The position numbers and the translations under genes are program-made. This document shows positions 1-11,212 of a DNA stretch of 64,000 bases, piece by piece (position 1 is the stretch's first letter; the number at the start of each line of letters is the position of its first letter). The notes below the pieces were generated by a model, which saw only the letters and a list, made by a program, of their open reading frames with translations, had not been told where the DNA came from and did no database searches. The DNA is from Hepsetus odoe (Eukaryota > Chordata > Actinopteri > Characiformes > Hepsetidae), in the NCBI GenBank assembly GCA_017165825.1, contig CM029370.1:14323920-14387919 (forward strand). Direction: 5' to 3'.

Positions 1-760
1 GCTCTTTGTATTTTGCCTGCGAGCTCGCTTCCACGAAAAAAACAGCTTTGTCTGACCAGGCAAGCGTCTGCTTCGCCCCTTTTTTTCCGCCCAGGTGTTT
101 CTTCGGAGAAACAGTCCAAGCCCGGCTGCAGATCCCATTTAGACAATGCACTTGTAGTCTAATCACCCCCGACACCTCGGGATGCCCTGCTTCACCTCAG
201 CTTATTAGTCTGTATTCAACACCTTGCGGGAAACCGTGCAACGTCGCCGTATTTAACGCTAAACGGGTCGATTTTTTCGGTAAAAACTGCGGAAAATTAC
301 AGGGGGTGAAAATTGTGACGCAGTTGGTTAAAAAAATTTGCAGTACCAGCGTGCACAAGTGCGAGCGCCGTTTTCTAAAGATTCTAACGGAGCATATATA
401 CGAGTCTGTTTAGACTTCTTTGTGGAAACGAGACAGTTTTTTGTAGCATTTGGACTGCATTCATCAGTTGGGGTGAGTGTCAGGACCGAATAAAATTATT
501 TGCCTCGAGCCCACTGGGAAGTGTAGTCCGCTCGCTGCTCCCAACGCGTTTGGAAGCTGAGTTGAGTTACGTCACCATGACTACAGTACCCACAAGTCCT
601 TTCGCGCCGGAGATACTTTGTAAACTCATTGCAAGTTGTGTGTGTGTGCGTGCGCGCACTGTTATGTTAGGTATGTGGTCAGCTCGGTGGCATCCAGCCC
701 GAGTGTTTGCAGGGTCTGATTCGTGCGGGTGTATCGTTGTTTTGAGGTGTGGATGATTTA
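1..760 (+). promoter_or_regulatory. dcun1d4: CpG-richer 5' region, probable dcun1d4 promoter and first exon
   Basis: This stretch is clearly richer in CG dinucleotides than the AT-rich DNA that follows, and it lies upstream of the first recognisable dcun1d4 exon on the same strand. A TATA-like string (catatatac) is near 393-401. A good splice donor (gtgagt) starts at 473, so a non-coding first exon could end at 472. In the phase needed by the exon at 2692, the sequence before that donor has no ATG after an in-frame stop at 385-387. A second possible leader exon ends at 670 (ATG TTA G, then gtatgt). No transcript data are available, so the exact start site is unknown. Confidence 0.5.
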
Positions 761-1596
761 CAGACTATTGGCTGCTCAGTGTGCACTGTTTCAGTGACTG
801 CGTCACAGGGTCGAGGACAAAATGTGTTTACTGTGCACTTTAATCTGAAACGTTATGGATGCGCTCTGGTTTTCTGTGCGTTGTTTGGCAGCTCGTCCTT
901 TTCTCCAGCTCTGATGCCTGTTCTGCTCGGTCAACAGACCATGGTTTCCATTCTTGTGTGCAATGCCTGATCAGTCCTCATCTGAGTATGTGTGGGCCGC
1001 CATCATTGTCTCACTCTCTCACTGATGTGTTTTATGAAGCATGATCACACAGCTGGGTGATGAAAAAGCCAGACCAATACCAGTAGGAGAGGGGAAGGGC
1101 ATGCCTTCTGCACAGTCCTTACTTTTTTTCTTTAAACGTCCCAGTGCTCTGTACTCACATAGCAAAACCCCACTGTCTTTTCCATTCTTAATGGAAGCAC
1201 TTCACTGGATTACCTAAAAGTAGGCTAGCATGCTCAAACTCATGGGAAGAAATCCACAGCTAACAACATGACATGACACAGTGTGAGTGTATGCTATTTC
1301 AGGCAGGGTTTGTTGCCGAACTGAGTCAGATTTATTCTTTAGTTCCTTGTTCTATGACTCCAGCCCAATACTGATACCTGTCTTTATTAGTATACCATTT
1401 TTACCGGGGATCCCTGCTTTGTGAAATGCTCTGATGGTTTGTTGTGTTCAGTCTCGGTGTGATACTGCTGACCTGTTTATCTCCATGATGCAATGAAGAA
1501 GAGAGCCATGTGAGAATCTTACTTTGGGATTTTACTTACTTTGTTTGGTGCTGCTTGCATTTACAAAGTCAGGGTAGAGAAACTTAACTGTTTTAA

Positions 1597-1600
<4 letters not shown>

Positions 1601-1655
<55 letters not shown>
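1601..1655. repeat. (AT)n microsatellite
   Basis: Uninterrupted alternating AT for about 55 bases in the first dcun1d4 intron. Such tracts are length-unstable and often mis-assembled. Confidence 0.95.
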
Positions 1656-1660
<5 letters not shown>

Positions 1661-1689
1661 GTGTGTGTATACCGCAATTACATATTTAG

Positions 1690-1835
1690 CCAACGCTTCA
1701 TCCTGTATGACTTAAATTTCTCAACTACAGGGACAGTCTCCTGGAGCAACTTGGGGTTAAGGGTCTTGATTGGGATGCTGGAGGTGGGATTTGAACCTGC
1801 AATCTCTTGGCCGGTAGATGAGTATCCTACCACTA
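1690..1835 (-). mobile_element. Truncated tRNA-derived SINE, family B
   Basis: Read on the minus strand, the segment starts with a tRNA-like head (TAGGATACTCATC) and a B-box-like stretch (GGTTCAAATCCCACC), then runs through ACCCTTAACCCCAAGTTGCTCC. It is related to the copies at 35196-35411 and 38625-38822, but more diverged and with a partial tail. It is flanked by AT and A-rich microsatellites, which may derive from the SINE tail. Confidence 0.75.
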
Positions 1836-1837
1836 AA

Positions 1838-1840
<3 letters not shown>

Positions 1841-1917
<77 letters not shown>

Positions 1918-1920
1918 ATA

Positions 1921-1960
<40 letters not shown>
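1841..1960. repeat. Poly-A run followed by interrupted (AT)n microsatellite
   Basis: A 28-base A run (1841-1868) passes directly into about 90 bases of TA repeats broken by a few TATC units. This is the second long AT tract within 300 bases, on the other side of the SINE fragment. Confidence 0.93.
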
Positions 1961-1963
<3 letters not shown>

Positions 1964-2352
1964 TTATTAGAGTCAGTTTCAACTTTTGAACCACTTGTGG
2001 TAGAGGTGGATGGATGGATCTATTAACAGACTGTTACAGTGGCACCTGTCAAGGGGTGTTCGGAAGAAGAAGAACCCAGCCTGCAACAGGGTCATAGGCA
2101 CCCTAATCTCTTTAATGCAATTAAGGGGACGGCTAGCCCTCTGATTTGATCCCAAAGAAGAGCTTCTATAATACAAACTGCTAAAAAAATAATTATTTTA
2201 AGGGAAAGGTATCAGAAATACTGTACATCGGAGTTTGGTGCCCATGTGTCTTAATGCAGAGTAGTGCCCACGCTAAACCGTCTCTATCACCAAAAGTGAA
2301 TAACAAGGGCAAGTAGGCAATAGAGAAAGGTGGGTCTGATCTGATACACCAC

Positions 2353-2357
<5 letters not shown>

Positions 2358-2392
<35 letters not shown>
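2358..2392. repeat. (AT)n microsatellite
   Basis: About 35 bases of perfect AT dinucleotide repeat about 300 bases upstream of the exon at 2692, inside an intron. Confidence 0.93.
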
Positions 2393-2398
<6 letters not shown>

Positions 2399-2691
2399 TC
2401 CAGCAACCCAGTTTCTGACTCATATATGATTCCTTCATTCTATTGGCTGACATGGGCTTTTGACCCTGAGGGCAATGCAAGTGCATTGGAGCAGATGGCC
2501 AGCTTCCACACTATGTTTAATGTGTGAACATCTGAAGACATGTGCGTGTTCTCGTGCATAGACAGAGAATGGAGCACTCAAGCATGACCCATATTAGTTA
2601 CCATTCAACTGAGACTATTAAATGTGTCTGCAGGTGAGTGAGAAGTGACTAACATTTTTACTATGACTGATCCTACACTTCTCCCTCACAG

Positions 2692-5600
2692 ATTTCCAGC
2701 TGAACACCCACTTGTCCACACTGGCCAGCATCCACAAGATCTACCACACACTGCATAGACTGGTAAATACCCATTTGCTTAATTTTCTACTCATCCAACA
2801 CAAAATTAGTGAGCTATGGGCTTCTGTGACCATCACCACATACATGGCCATGCTTCACTCCAGAGTGTCAAACTTGACATGTTTTTAAAAATTAATTGAT
2901 GTGTTCTAATGATTTGGTTTTAGATTTTAATGTTAGTTTTTATGTGTGTGGGTTGTGCAATTATGCTTAGTAATTGTGGAGAAATTTGATCAAGGATATA
3001 GCTGACTTTGGGAGAGCTTTTTACTAAACATTATTGTTATAAATCCATTGCTGCATTTGTTCAATATACTGTTCAGTTTGACAGGATTCTGAGTTGGATG
3101 GTAAAAGTTTCAGTTTTGTCATACATGCCAGGTTGACTGGAAGGTTTCTGGACCCAAGAACATTATTTCTTCCATTACTTTCTTGAGGTTAATGAGCTAT
3201 TGCATTATTTTTGTTTTCTGAAACTCAGTTTGTTGGGAGAAAGCAAGAAGCGCCTGTAAAGGTTAGATCTTTGTGCGAAAGAGTGAGGCAGCCTCCTACT
3301 TTCCTCAAACACGTTTCCTGGCACAGCAGTATGTTAATGCAGTTGACAGTCTCTGCTGCATCATATTTTTCTGTGTGTGTGTAAGAGAGGGTGAGCGTAT
3401 GATGATGCTGTTTTCTCCTCTTAGAACCTGACAGAGGACGTTGTGCCAGACACTCACACCACAGGTAATGTCGTCATCATTTGCCCACTTTCACCAAACT
3501 CATCAAACTTGCTCACCATGCCATAGAGTAAATATACTGACCAAATATGTCTGTTGGTCTTTCTGCTTTTTCTCTGTCAGCCTGCTGCTCCAGAGCCATG
3601 CCCCCCAGGAAAAAGAGGAGGCCCACTGCAGGAGATGACCTGACTGCTAAGAAAAGCCGCCAGGACAAGTACACACCTCCAGCTTAATCTTTTCCAATCA
3701 TTCCTTCCTGTTTTATTTTATTTTTTTTAAATCATTTACTCATTCCCACATAAATTCCCTCATATACCCAGTTTGTCGATCAGCAGTTCAAGCCTGTGCA
3801 AATCAGAATGTTTTAGTTTTGAGTATAGTTTATAGTTCACTAATATGGGAATTTGGCAGCTGTCTAATGTTGGTATTGGTAACGCAGTCTTAATATCAGT
3901 CGGGCCATTTTAGAAACCAAATGATGTGATTATAATGCCACCCTCATTTCTTCATATTCTGAAAAGCCTGCCTTTCCATGTTTCCTGACGGACAGTTTCG
4001 GGCTCTTATTTTCAGTCCAGTCGCTGTACCTGACCATTTTCACAGGATTGTTTTTGTTTGTTGGGCCACACAGTGACCTACGAATGAATCTTTTAAGCTT
4101 AGCAAAGCCATCTAACTTCTGATGCAGTGAAAAAACAGCTGCAGATGATTGCAGATGATGAGGCTGTGGATTACTGGTGATGCCAAATGCAGGGTGGCTG
4201 GAACCCCTTTATTTTAGCACTTTATAGTCTGTCACAGTAGAGCATTTGTTTCCATTTTTTAATTTCCGTTTGGCAAAGATAAACGGTGTGATGGTCATAA
4301 AATAGTATTGTTTCACCAACAAGGTGTTTCCTTAGCAAAATCAAGACTTTTTTGCTATCTATAAAACATGTATATGCATTTATGCTTGCATATGGGTTAT
4401 CATATGTGTGACCTCTCATCGGACCTGCTTTTTGTTTTCAGTGTTTACAGAAAACAGGAGCCATCTGATATTCAGGAGGCCGAGGCTTTCTCCAACAAAA
4501 GATGTTTGGAGTGGTTTTATGAGTATGCAGGTAAATTACTCATAATTTAAATCCTGTTCTTCTCATGTGTCGTAGAACCAAATAAATTAAAAGAAACATG
4601 GAGAACACTTTTGATATGTGGCACAGCTACAGAGGCTGTCATATTTGAAATAAGCTATCAAAAACCCTTCAAATCATGTGCAAAGTTATACATTGTGATG
4701 AATGCTGTGTGTAACTGTATGTATGTATGTGTACATGTGTTTTGGCCAGGTTGTGATGATGTGGTTGGACCAGAAGGCATGGAAAAATTCTGTGAAGACA
4801 TTGGAGTTGAACCGGAGAACGTATGACACTAAGCTAAACATTTTGTGCCTCTATCTTACCCCTGACTTTTAAATACTAACCACTGGAACTCCTTCAGAAC
4901 AAAACCTCACCTTGACCTGGTCTGTTTTAGAGAATTAGCTCCTTTATTTAACTGTGGACCTTGGAATGAACTGCAGGGACATTGTAAAAAAAACAGTCAG
5001 TAGTTCATTGAACATTTGAAAAGGATTGGCTGCTGATCATATCCTCTGAGCTATTTGGGTGCTTTTTGTAGAATTAGATTTGTTTTTAAAGACCCCAAGG
5101 CAAAAACATTTGTGTTTCTTTTAAGCAATGGATTATGATTTGATTAACTCGATCATTTAATAAGAAAAGAGGGAGATCGGGACAGTTGCTGCTTTTCATG
5201 ACCTTAAAATCTTCTTTTTACATTTTGCACATTCTAGTAACTTTTTTGACTTGGTTCACTTTTAAGCAGCAATGAAAGGGAACACTGGTGGTCAACATTT
5301 ATTCGCAAAAGTTTCCCACTTGTTCATTTTTGTTAGGGCCTGTATAGTATAAACTGAAAAAATCCAGAGGGATTACCTTGCCCTTTTCATCTGTGAACTT
5401 GTTACACTTGTTCATTTTCTATGAAAGCTATAAATACACTAGAGTGTGAAGGTTTGTGTTTTTGTTTCGAAAATACAGGTGGTGATGTTGGTGTTGGCCT
5501 GGAAGCTTAATGCCCAGAGTATGGGCTATTTCACCCTGCAGGAGTGGCTCAAAGGGATGGGCTCATTGCAGTAAGACACAAATTAGTTTTTTTTTTGTCC

Positions 5601-7094
5601 TCTTGTATATCTTGTACTACTTATTTCTATTCACCAAATTAGATTAGAATAATTAGAGCTTCTGCCTTACCGCATCTCAGTGATTATTTGATTTGCCAGT
5701 AGAAAATAAGTGAATAGGATTCGTCATTGGAAAATTGAATTGAGAACACTGGTACTTAAATGCTCCACAATGCTCTTTTTATTCTTTTGTCTCTCTCACT
5801 TGCTGTTTTTTCCTCTTTCTTTGCCTGTAGATGTGACTCAACTGAAAAACTCAGGAACTCTCTAGAATACCTGAGGTCTATCCTCAATGATGCCACCAGT
5901 TTCAAGCTCATTTATCGATACGCCTTTGATTTTGCCCGTGTGAGTGAATACATTTTTTTACTCACCTCTTCTTACCAGTTCCATCTTCCTTGCTAGCAGC
6001 AGCAGAATACAACAAAAAACGGATCATTTGTGTGTTGTAGACCAAGATGTCTTTTATGTCTGAGCTGCTACTTACTGATTTGCAGCTTAGGTCAGCCTCT
6101 AATAGAAAGGGCAGAAAACAAGACTGGTTCTTTGTTTTGGGTTGTTGTTCTCTTTATTCTTCTTTATCTCCTTTTACACAGGTACATTAATTTTAGTCTA
6201 CTCAATGGATTTTATGCAGAGACAGACCAGACTGCTATGAGAGCAATATTATGACAAAAAAACAGCTTTGGCAGCTTTTTAAAGGCCTTGAAAATAAGCA
6301 TCTGTGAATGGAGCTTATTAAGAAGGTGGTATTTCTGATACCTGTGTCATGGACAGTTGCACTTTTTGCGTAAAACTTTTTATTATTTATTTATTTTTTT
6401 TTTAAAGAGCACTAAAGGGTGATATTAGTGTCAGTATAGGTTATGATATCTTGATGGTAATGTCATTAAAAAAAAAATTAAATGACCCTTGCTTTCAGAA
6501 GAAACACTGCATGAGTAGTTGTCAGCAGACATTTGGTTGTTTAGTGTATTGCTTCTAATGTCTGGCATTGTTTTTTTCTTTTCAATTGCAGGAAAAGGAT
6601 CAGAGGAGTTTAGATTTAAATACTGCCAAGTGTATGTTGGGACTTTTACTGGGGAAGACCTGGCCATTGTTTCCTGTGTTTAATCAGTTTCTAGAGGTAA
6701 AACCTTCACAATTCTTTCCAGTTCCCATAGCCTCATTCATAGCCATTTCCCCACTTGTCAACAGTTCCTTGTGTGACCAAAATATGTATTTGACTTTTTT
6801 TTTTTTTTTTTTCTTTTCTTTTTTTCCAGCAATCCAAGTACAAAGTAGTAAATAAAGACCAGTGGTGCAATGTTCTAGAATTCAGTAGGACCATCAACTT
6901 AGATCTTAGTAACTATGATGAGGACGGGGCCTGTAAGTTCCCACAAACACCAATTTATATACATAACTTGTGGAAACAAACACAAATTACTGTAGGAATT
7001 ACTTTGACCCTCTATTTCTTTCTCTGTCTGTCTGTCAGGGCCAGTATTGTTGGACGAGTTTGTGGAATGGTACAAAGACAGAGAGATGTCATAG
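2692..7094 (+). CDS. dcun1d4: DCN1-like protein 4 (cullin neddylation co-factor)
   Basis: Coding exons: 2692-2762, 3425-3464, 3581-3668, 4442-4530, 4750-4820, 5479-5570, 5831-5939, 6592-6696, 6830-6932 and 7039-7094 (stop TAG 7092-7094). All have AG/GT borders and one continuous frame. DCUN1D proteins bind cullins and the NEDD8 E2 and promote cullin neddylation, activating cullin-RING ubiquitin ligases. From the Met at 3598 the protein is 231 aa. It has a basic start (MPPRKKRRP, a likely nuclear localisation signal), then a PONY/DCUN1 domain with WFYEYAG, GPEGMEKFCEDIGVEPEN, YRYAFDFAR and [20 protein letters not shown]. The basic start and the two upstream exons (DFQLNTHLSTLASIHKIYHT) match human DCUN1D4 rather than DCUN1D5. 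Those exons add 43 in-frame codons, but their own initiator Met is not located. Shorter forms could start at 3598. AATAAA at 7703-7708 is a possible polyadenylation signal. Confidence 0.95.
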
Positions 7095-7546
7095 CAACAG
7101 CTTCTTTGCTTCAACCACCAACATCTAGATCGGCAACAAGTTCCATGGCGACGATGACAGAAATGGCTTAGAAACAAAGGTCCACAAAGAAACAAAGCAT
7201 AAAAAACCTGAACCAGTTGGGGCAAGCTTTTGGTGTCCTGCCAGTGAAGAGTGTATGTGTTTTTGAATGAGAGCGAGCGAGTGAGTGTTCTGCAGTGCAC
7301 CAGTTCACACGTTGCCCTTCTCACCATTCTTATGTCAGAGTCACCACCGGTAATGTCTAGGAGAAAAGAGCACATGGTCAACCTCAGTGCTGCTCCCATC
7401 CACCCTACTGTGACGTTTCACCCTACTGTGAATGTTTTAATGGGAGTTTTAAGAGGGTTCTCCACGTGGCAAGCTAACTCATAACATTTTTTTTTTTTTT
7501 TCACCCCCTGAGTGATAAAACAATATCGTTATGACATGAATGCATC

Positions 7547-8081
7547 GGGGCTCATTTATCAAAAACAGTCAATTAAGAGTACACGTATGGCCAGGAAAAA
7601 GCATCGGGCAGAACACTGAATTGGCAGCGAGTCTGTTGTTGCTGATTGAATTTCACCTGAAAGCACAATGACCTCAATTTCCCATTTATAATAAAATGCC
7701 ACAATAAAGTAGTATGCTTTGTTTTACTAAAGAAACACTTAGTAAAAATGACATCCTTTAAACAACATAAAACCCAGCAGTATTTGTTTAGAGGGACTGT
7801 AATGGTTTATAGCTGAATTGTGAAGGTAATAAATGGATCTTTCTTTTAATATATATATATATCTATATATTGTAGGATGTGCTCTTTCATTGTACAGATT
7901 ACTGAAAGACTATGATTGCAAATAGGAACTAAAATAAACTTTATACAGATTAATTGGTATTGAATAATAAAGGTGCTTCTCATTGATGGGTGTTCTGCCA
8001 ACAGGAAAAGTGGGCATGCACAACTATGCTCCTCATACATACCTGAAATATGACCATGCACAAATTTGATAAATGAGGCCC
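7547..8081. mobile_element. Non-autonomous DNA transposon (MITE) with 17-bp inverted ends
   Basis: The left end GGGGCTCATTTATCAAA (7547-7563) pairs with the right end TTTGATAAATGAGGCCC (8065-8081), whose reverse complement differs at one of 17 positions. The 535-bp interior has no transposase-like reading frame. A clear target-site duplication is not visible. The element lies about 450 bases after the dcun1d4 stop codon, so it is in or just beyond that 3' UTR. The superfamily is not assigned with confidence. Confidence 0.7.
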
Positions 8082-11000
8082 ATGCCCTGGAGAGAAAATA
8101 TTATTTTCATCATTGCATTTAGTGGATTTGGCTTTCTTCATTTCTTGATGGTACATAGTAAAACTATATGTTTTATTGCTGGTTGTCATGCCTCCCAACG
8201 TTGCCTGTGGTGGTCTCCATACTGGAGGAAGGATGCCAAGGGCAAGATACTACAGCCACATTCTATAGGTTGTCTCACTGTGTTTGTGACACACCGTATT
8301 CGTTGGATTGTGAGGCTCTCTCTGAACACCAAGCTGCTACTGTACTTCTTCAGCATTTGGCATTAGGCCTGAAAAAATGTCTGTTAAGAATAGACACTAA
8401 AGACATTTTGTGTCCTTGTTTTTATAGTTAATTAGATATGTTGATTCTGTTTATTCCACCTAAGCTTGTGAAATAACTTGCACATCTTTAGGTAAGGAGC
8501 ATAGCAAATTTCGGATGATCACTATGACCTATGATATCTAAATAAGTGTCAACAATGAGAGAATGATTTTTATTAAGTGATATTTAAGTGGCCATTCTTA
8601 TTCCATTAATAGGCCAATTCCATGTTCTACTTCATGCAAATTTTTACTACTGTGGCTATAATCTGAGACAGCATGCAGGAGGTGAAAAGATGTGCTCATG
8701 TTACACAAATCAAGTTAAAATTTAAAGGCAGGAAAAACTTGCCAAAATTATTGTGATCCTGCCCTCAGCATGTGGTTCTCAAGCCACCAAGGGTATGTCT
8801 AGCCACAGATCAGAACCATTGAATTAAATTTTTTACTTACTCTTAATGCTGCTTTCACTTTATGATGTCTTCTTTGAGACCCAGAGATTGTCCCGATCTG
8901 AAGGACAATTTCATTGAATACTGTGTGCAGATTAGTGACTTCAGACAGGAGACACTGCTGTGCCCGTAGACTTTATTTAATGCCCTCCTGTGGAGTCTAC
9001 ATTGATGCAGACTCCAGCTGACCAACTCCTGTAGAGCTCCCTTAAAAAGTACAGTTGGAAGTGTATGAAACTATTCCATGTTCTCTTTGTATTGTTCTTT
9101 TAAGAAAAAGTGTTCCTTGAAGAGTTACTCGTGTATTACAGAGGTAAAACATTTTATGGAGACTTTTGAAGTGAAAAAAGCTTCTACAGCAAAGACCTTA
9201 AACCCATAGTGACTGTTGCATAGCAACCACTTAACATTCTAGTTACATTTGTAAAATGTTCAGGTTTGTTGCTGGCTGTGGTGCAAAGCTCAGATCACTG
9301 GAGTGAAACAAAGTACACATGCATGCTCCCATCAGAGCTGTGAATGAATGAGGTTTTTTTTTTTTTTAATATTTGTAAAATTTGTTTTTTGTTTTTTTTT
9401 TTTCTTTTTCGTAAAAGTATTTGTGAATTTGTGCTTATTTTTTCCCCACAGTCATGCATTCTTAATGCTTTATAAATATCATGGTTGTGTGATGGTATGT
9501 AGAGCTTAAACAAACTTGTAACCTCATCTGCTGAGATGTTCCTCTTTGCATTACTTTAATCTCCAAACATTTTCACATTTCAAACTTTACAAGTGCTGAA
9601 CGCCTAGACCGTACTTTGGCATTTGAGTTCATCCATGGCTAAGGTCACATTCAAGTTCAGGACGTTTTGGTTCCAAAATGTTGCTTTGAAAATATTCACT
9701 TTAAAAAGGTTTTGTAGCTTACACCAACTCACTCTCATTATTTGTTACAGCATTAAAACTTTAATATTTTTTACATTTTTATTCAATTTCTTTAGGTTCA
9801 AAACTAAATTTTACGAAGTCTATTGAGACCAAAGTCTCATTTTCTTTGTTAGCCATGTCGGTTTGAACTATAAAGGCAATAAAGGCTTAGAAATGCAATG
9901 CAAATATATAGATGATGGCATCTGAAAATATGATCACTTTTTTTTTTTTTTTAAACTCATCATGAGTGCTGTTGCAGCACAGGTTAATGAGGCCGTTATT
10001 ATACTTTAATACATAAAAGCTGTTTTCTTATCAACCTTTTGTTGTAAGCTGTAAGTACAACACATTTTTAGTTAAAAAATGGACAAATGTGGAAAAGGAA
10101 AAGGCGATGATTATAGGTTCATAACTATGGCAATGCTGAGATGAGTTAAGCATTGTACTTTCCCCTTCTCTTTTTTCCAACCAATGTAAAAAATGATACT
10201 GTTTAAAATGCTAAACAATTCACATAACTTCTGCACATTGCTAGAGGTATAATGTATCTGGGTTGTTGATGCTTACTTTTGTTTCTTTGTTTAGCGGGAT
10301 TTCTGGTGGCAACTACAAATTTGTGAACTATTAAGGAAGGGTTTAATCTGTATACTAGAATTAGGTACAATATATTACCAAATTGTATGTGATATGGCGA
10401 TGAACTCACTGTGATGTGCATGCTAGTTAGAGACCATACAGTCTAACATTGCCATAGACACTTTTTGTAGGTTCTTTCATATAGCTGTCTGTGCCTCTGA
10501 ACAAAGAAGGTTCTGCTTTGAGAGCATGGTTCTAAAGAAGCAGATATTTTTCTTATGACTGTTGTTTTTGGTGGGAACTTTGGCTAATGCAAGGGGCTGA
10601 ACATTCTCATCTGACTGTATATATGTATGGATGTGTGTAAATGTGTTTGTTTTCACTGTAACCTATCTCGACATTCAGCATATAAAGGGGTTTATTAACG
10701 ACTCGTTGTGCCATTTTGATCCACTATCCTTTTGGTCAGTAATCTTGCATTCTCTCGTGATGCCACATTTATGGTGCTACATACATGCTGCTTTTTTGAG
10801 GAATGAAACCTTCTATTCTCCTTAAAGATATGGATACAGTTAAGATGAACCACACCACTTTTAAAAGGAGGCTTTAGGTTTTAATTGTGTGTAGTATTGT
10901 CATTTATATCAATTTCATTACTTTACATTCATTCCTTCTTTGACTTAATTGATGTGAACAAATTAAAGACAACAAGAATGAGAAAAGGTATTACATAAAA

Positions 11001-11212
11001 ACTGGAAATAATTTCCCTAATTAAAAAAGGAACTCACAGGACTTTGAATTGTTCATTTTGTGTATCATAAAATAAAAAACTGATAAATCTTAGTGTGCAT
11101 AATGAAGACCGTGGTCTGTTGAGCAGTGTGCAGAGTTGATTACATGTATATGAATGTGTAAAAATGTATCAAATTTATACAAAATACAAGTTTAAAAAGA
11201 ATCACATTCATT
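8082..11212. other. AT-rich intergenic or UTR sequence without a recognised gene
   Basis: This region separates the convergent ends of dcun1d4 (+) and lrrc66 (-). The short open frames in it resemble no family I know. It may include a long dcun1d4 3' UTR (an AATAAA-type signal is near 9880) and the lrrc66 3' UTR. For lrrc66, TTTAAT near 10876 is ATTAAA on the minus strand. Several poly-T runs (9354-9368, 9941-9952) are present. Confidence 0.6.

Noticed and set aside
6..413. A 135-residue open frame at the window start
   Set aside because: No recognisable domain and no splice continuation into dcun1d4. The sequence is better explained as promoter or 5' UTR.
1541..2026. A 161-residue open frame across AT and A-rich microsatellites
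   Set aside because: Its translation is mostly alternating Ile-Tyr and poly-Lys from simple repeats, so it is not a gene.
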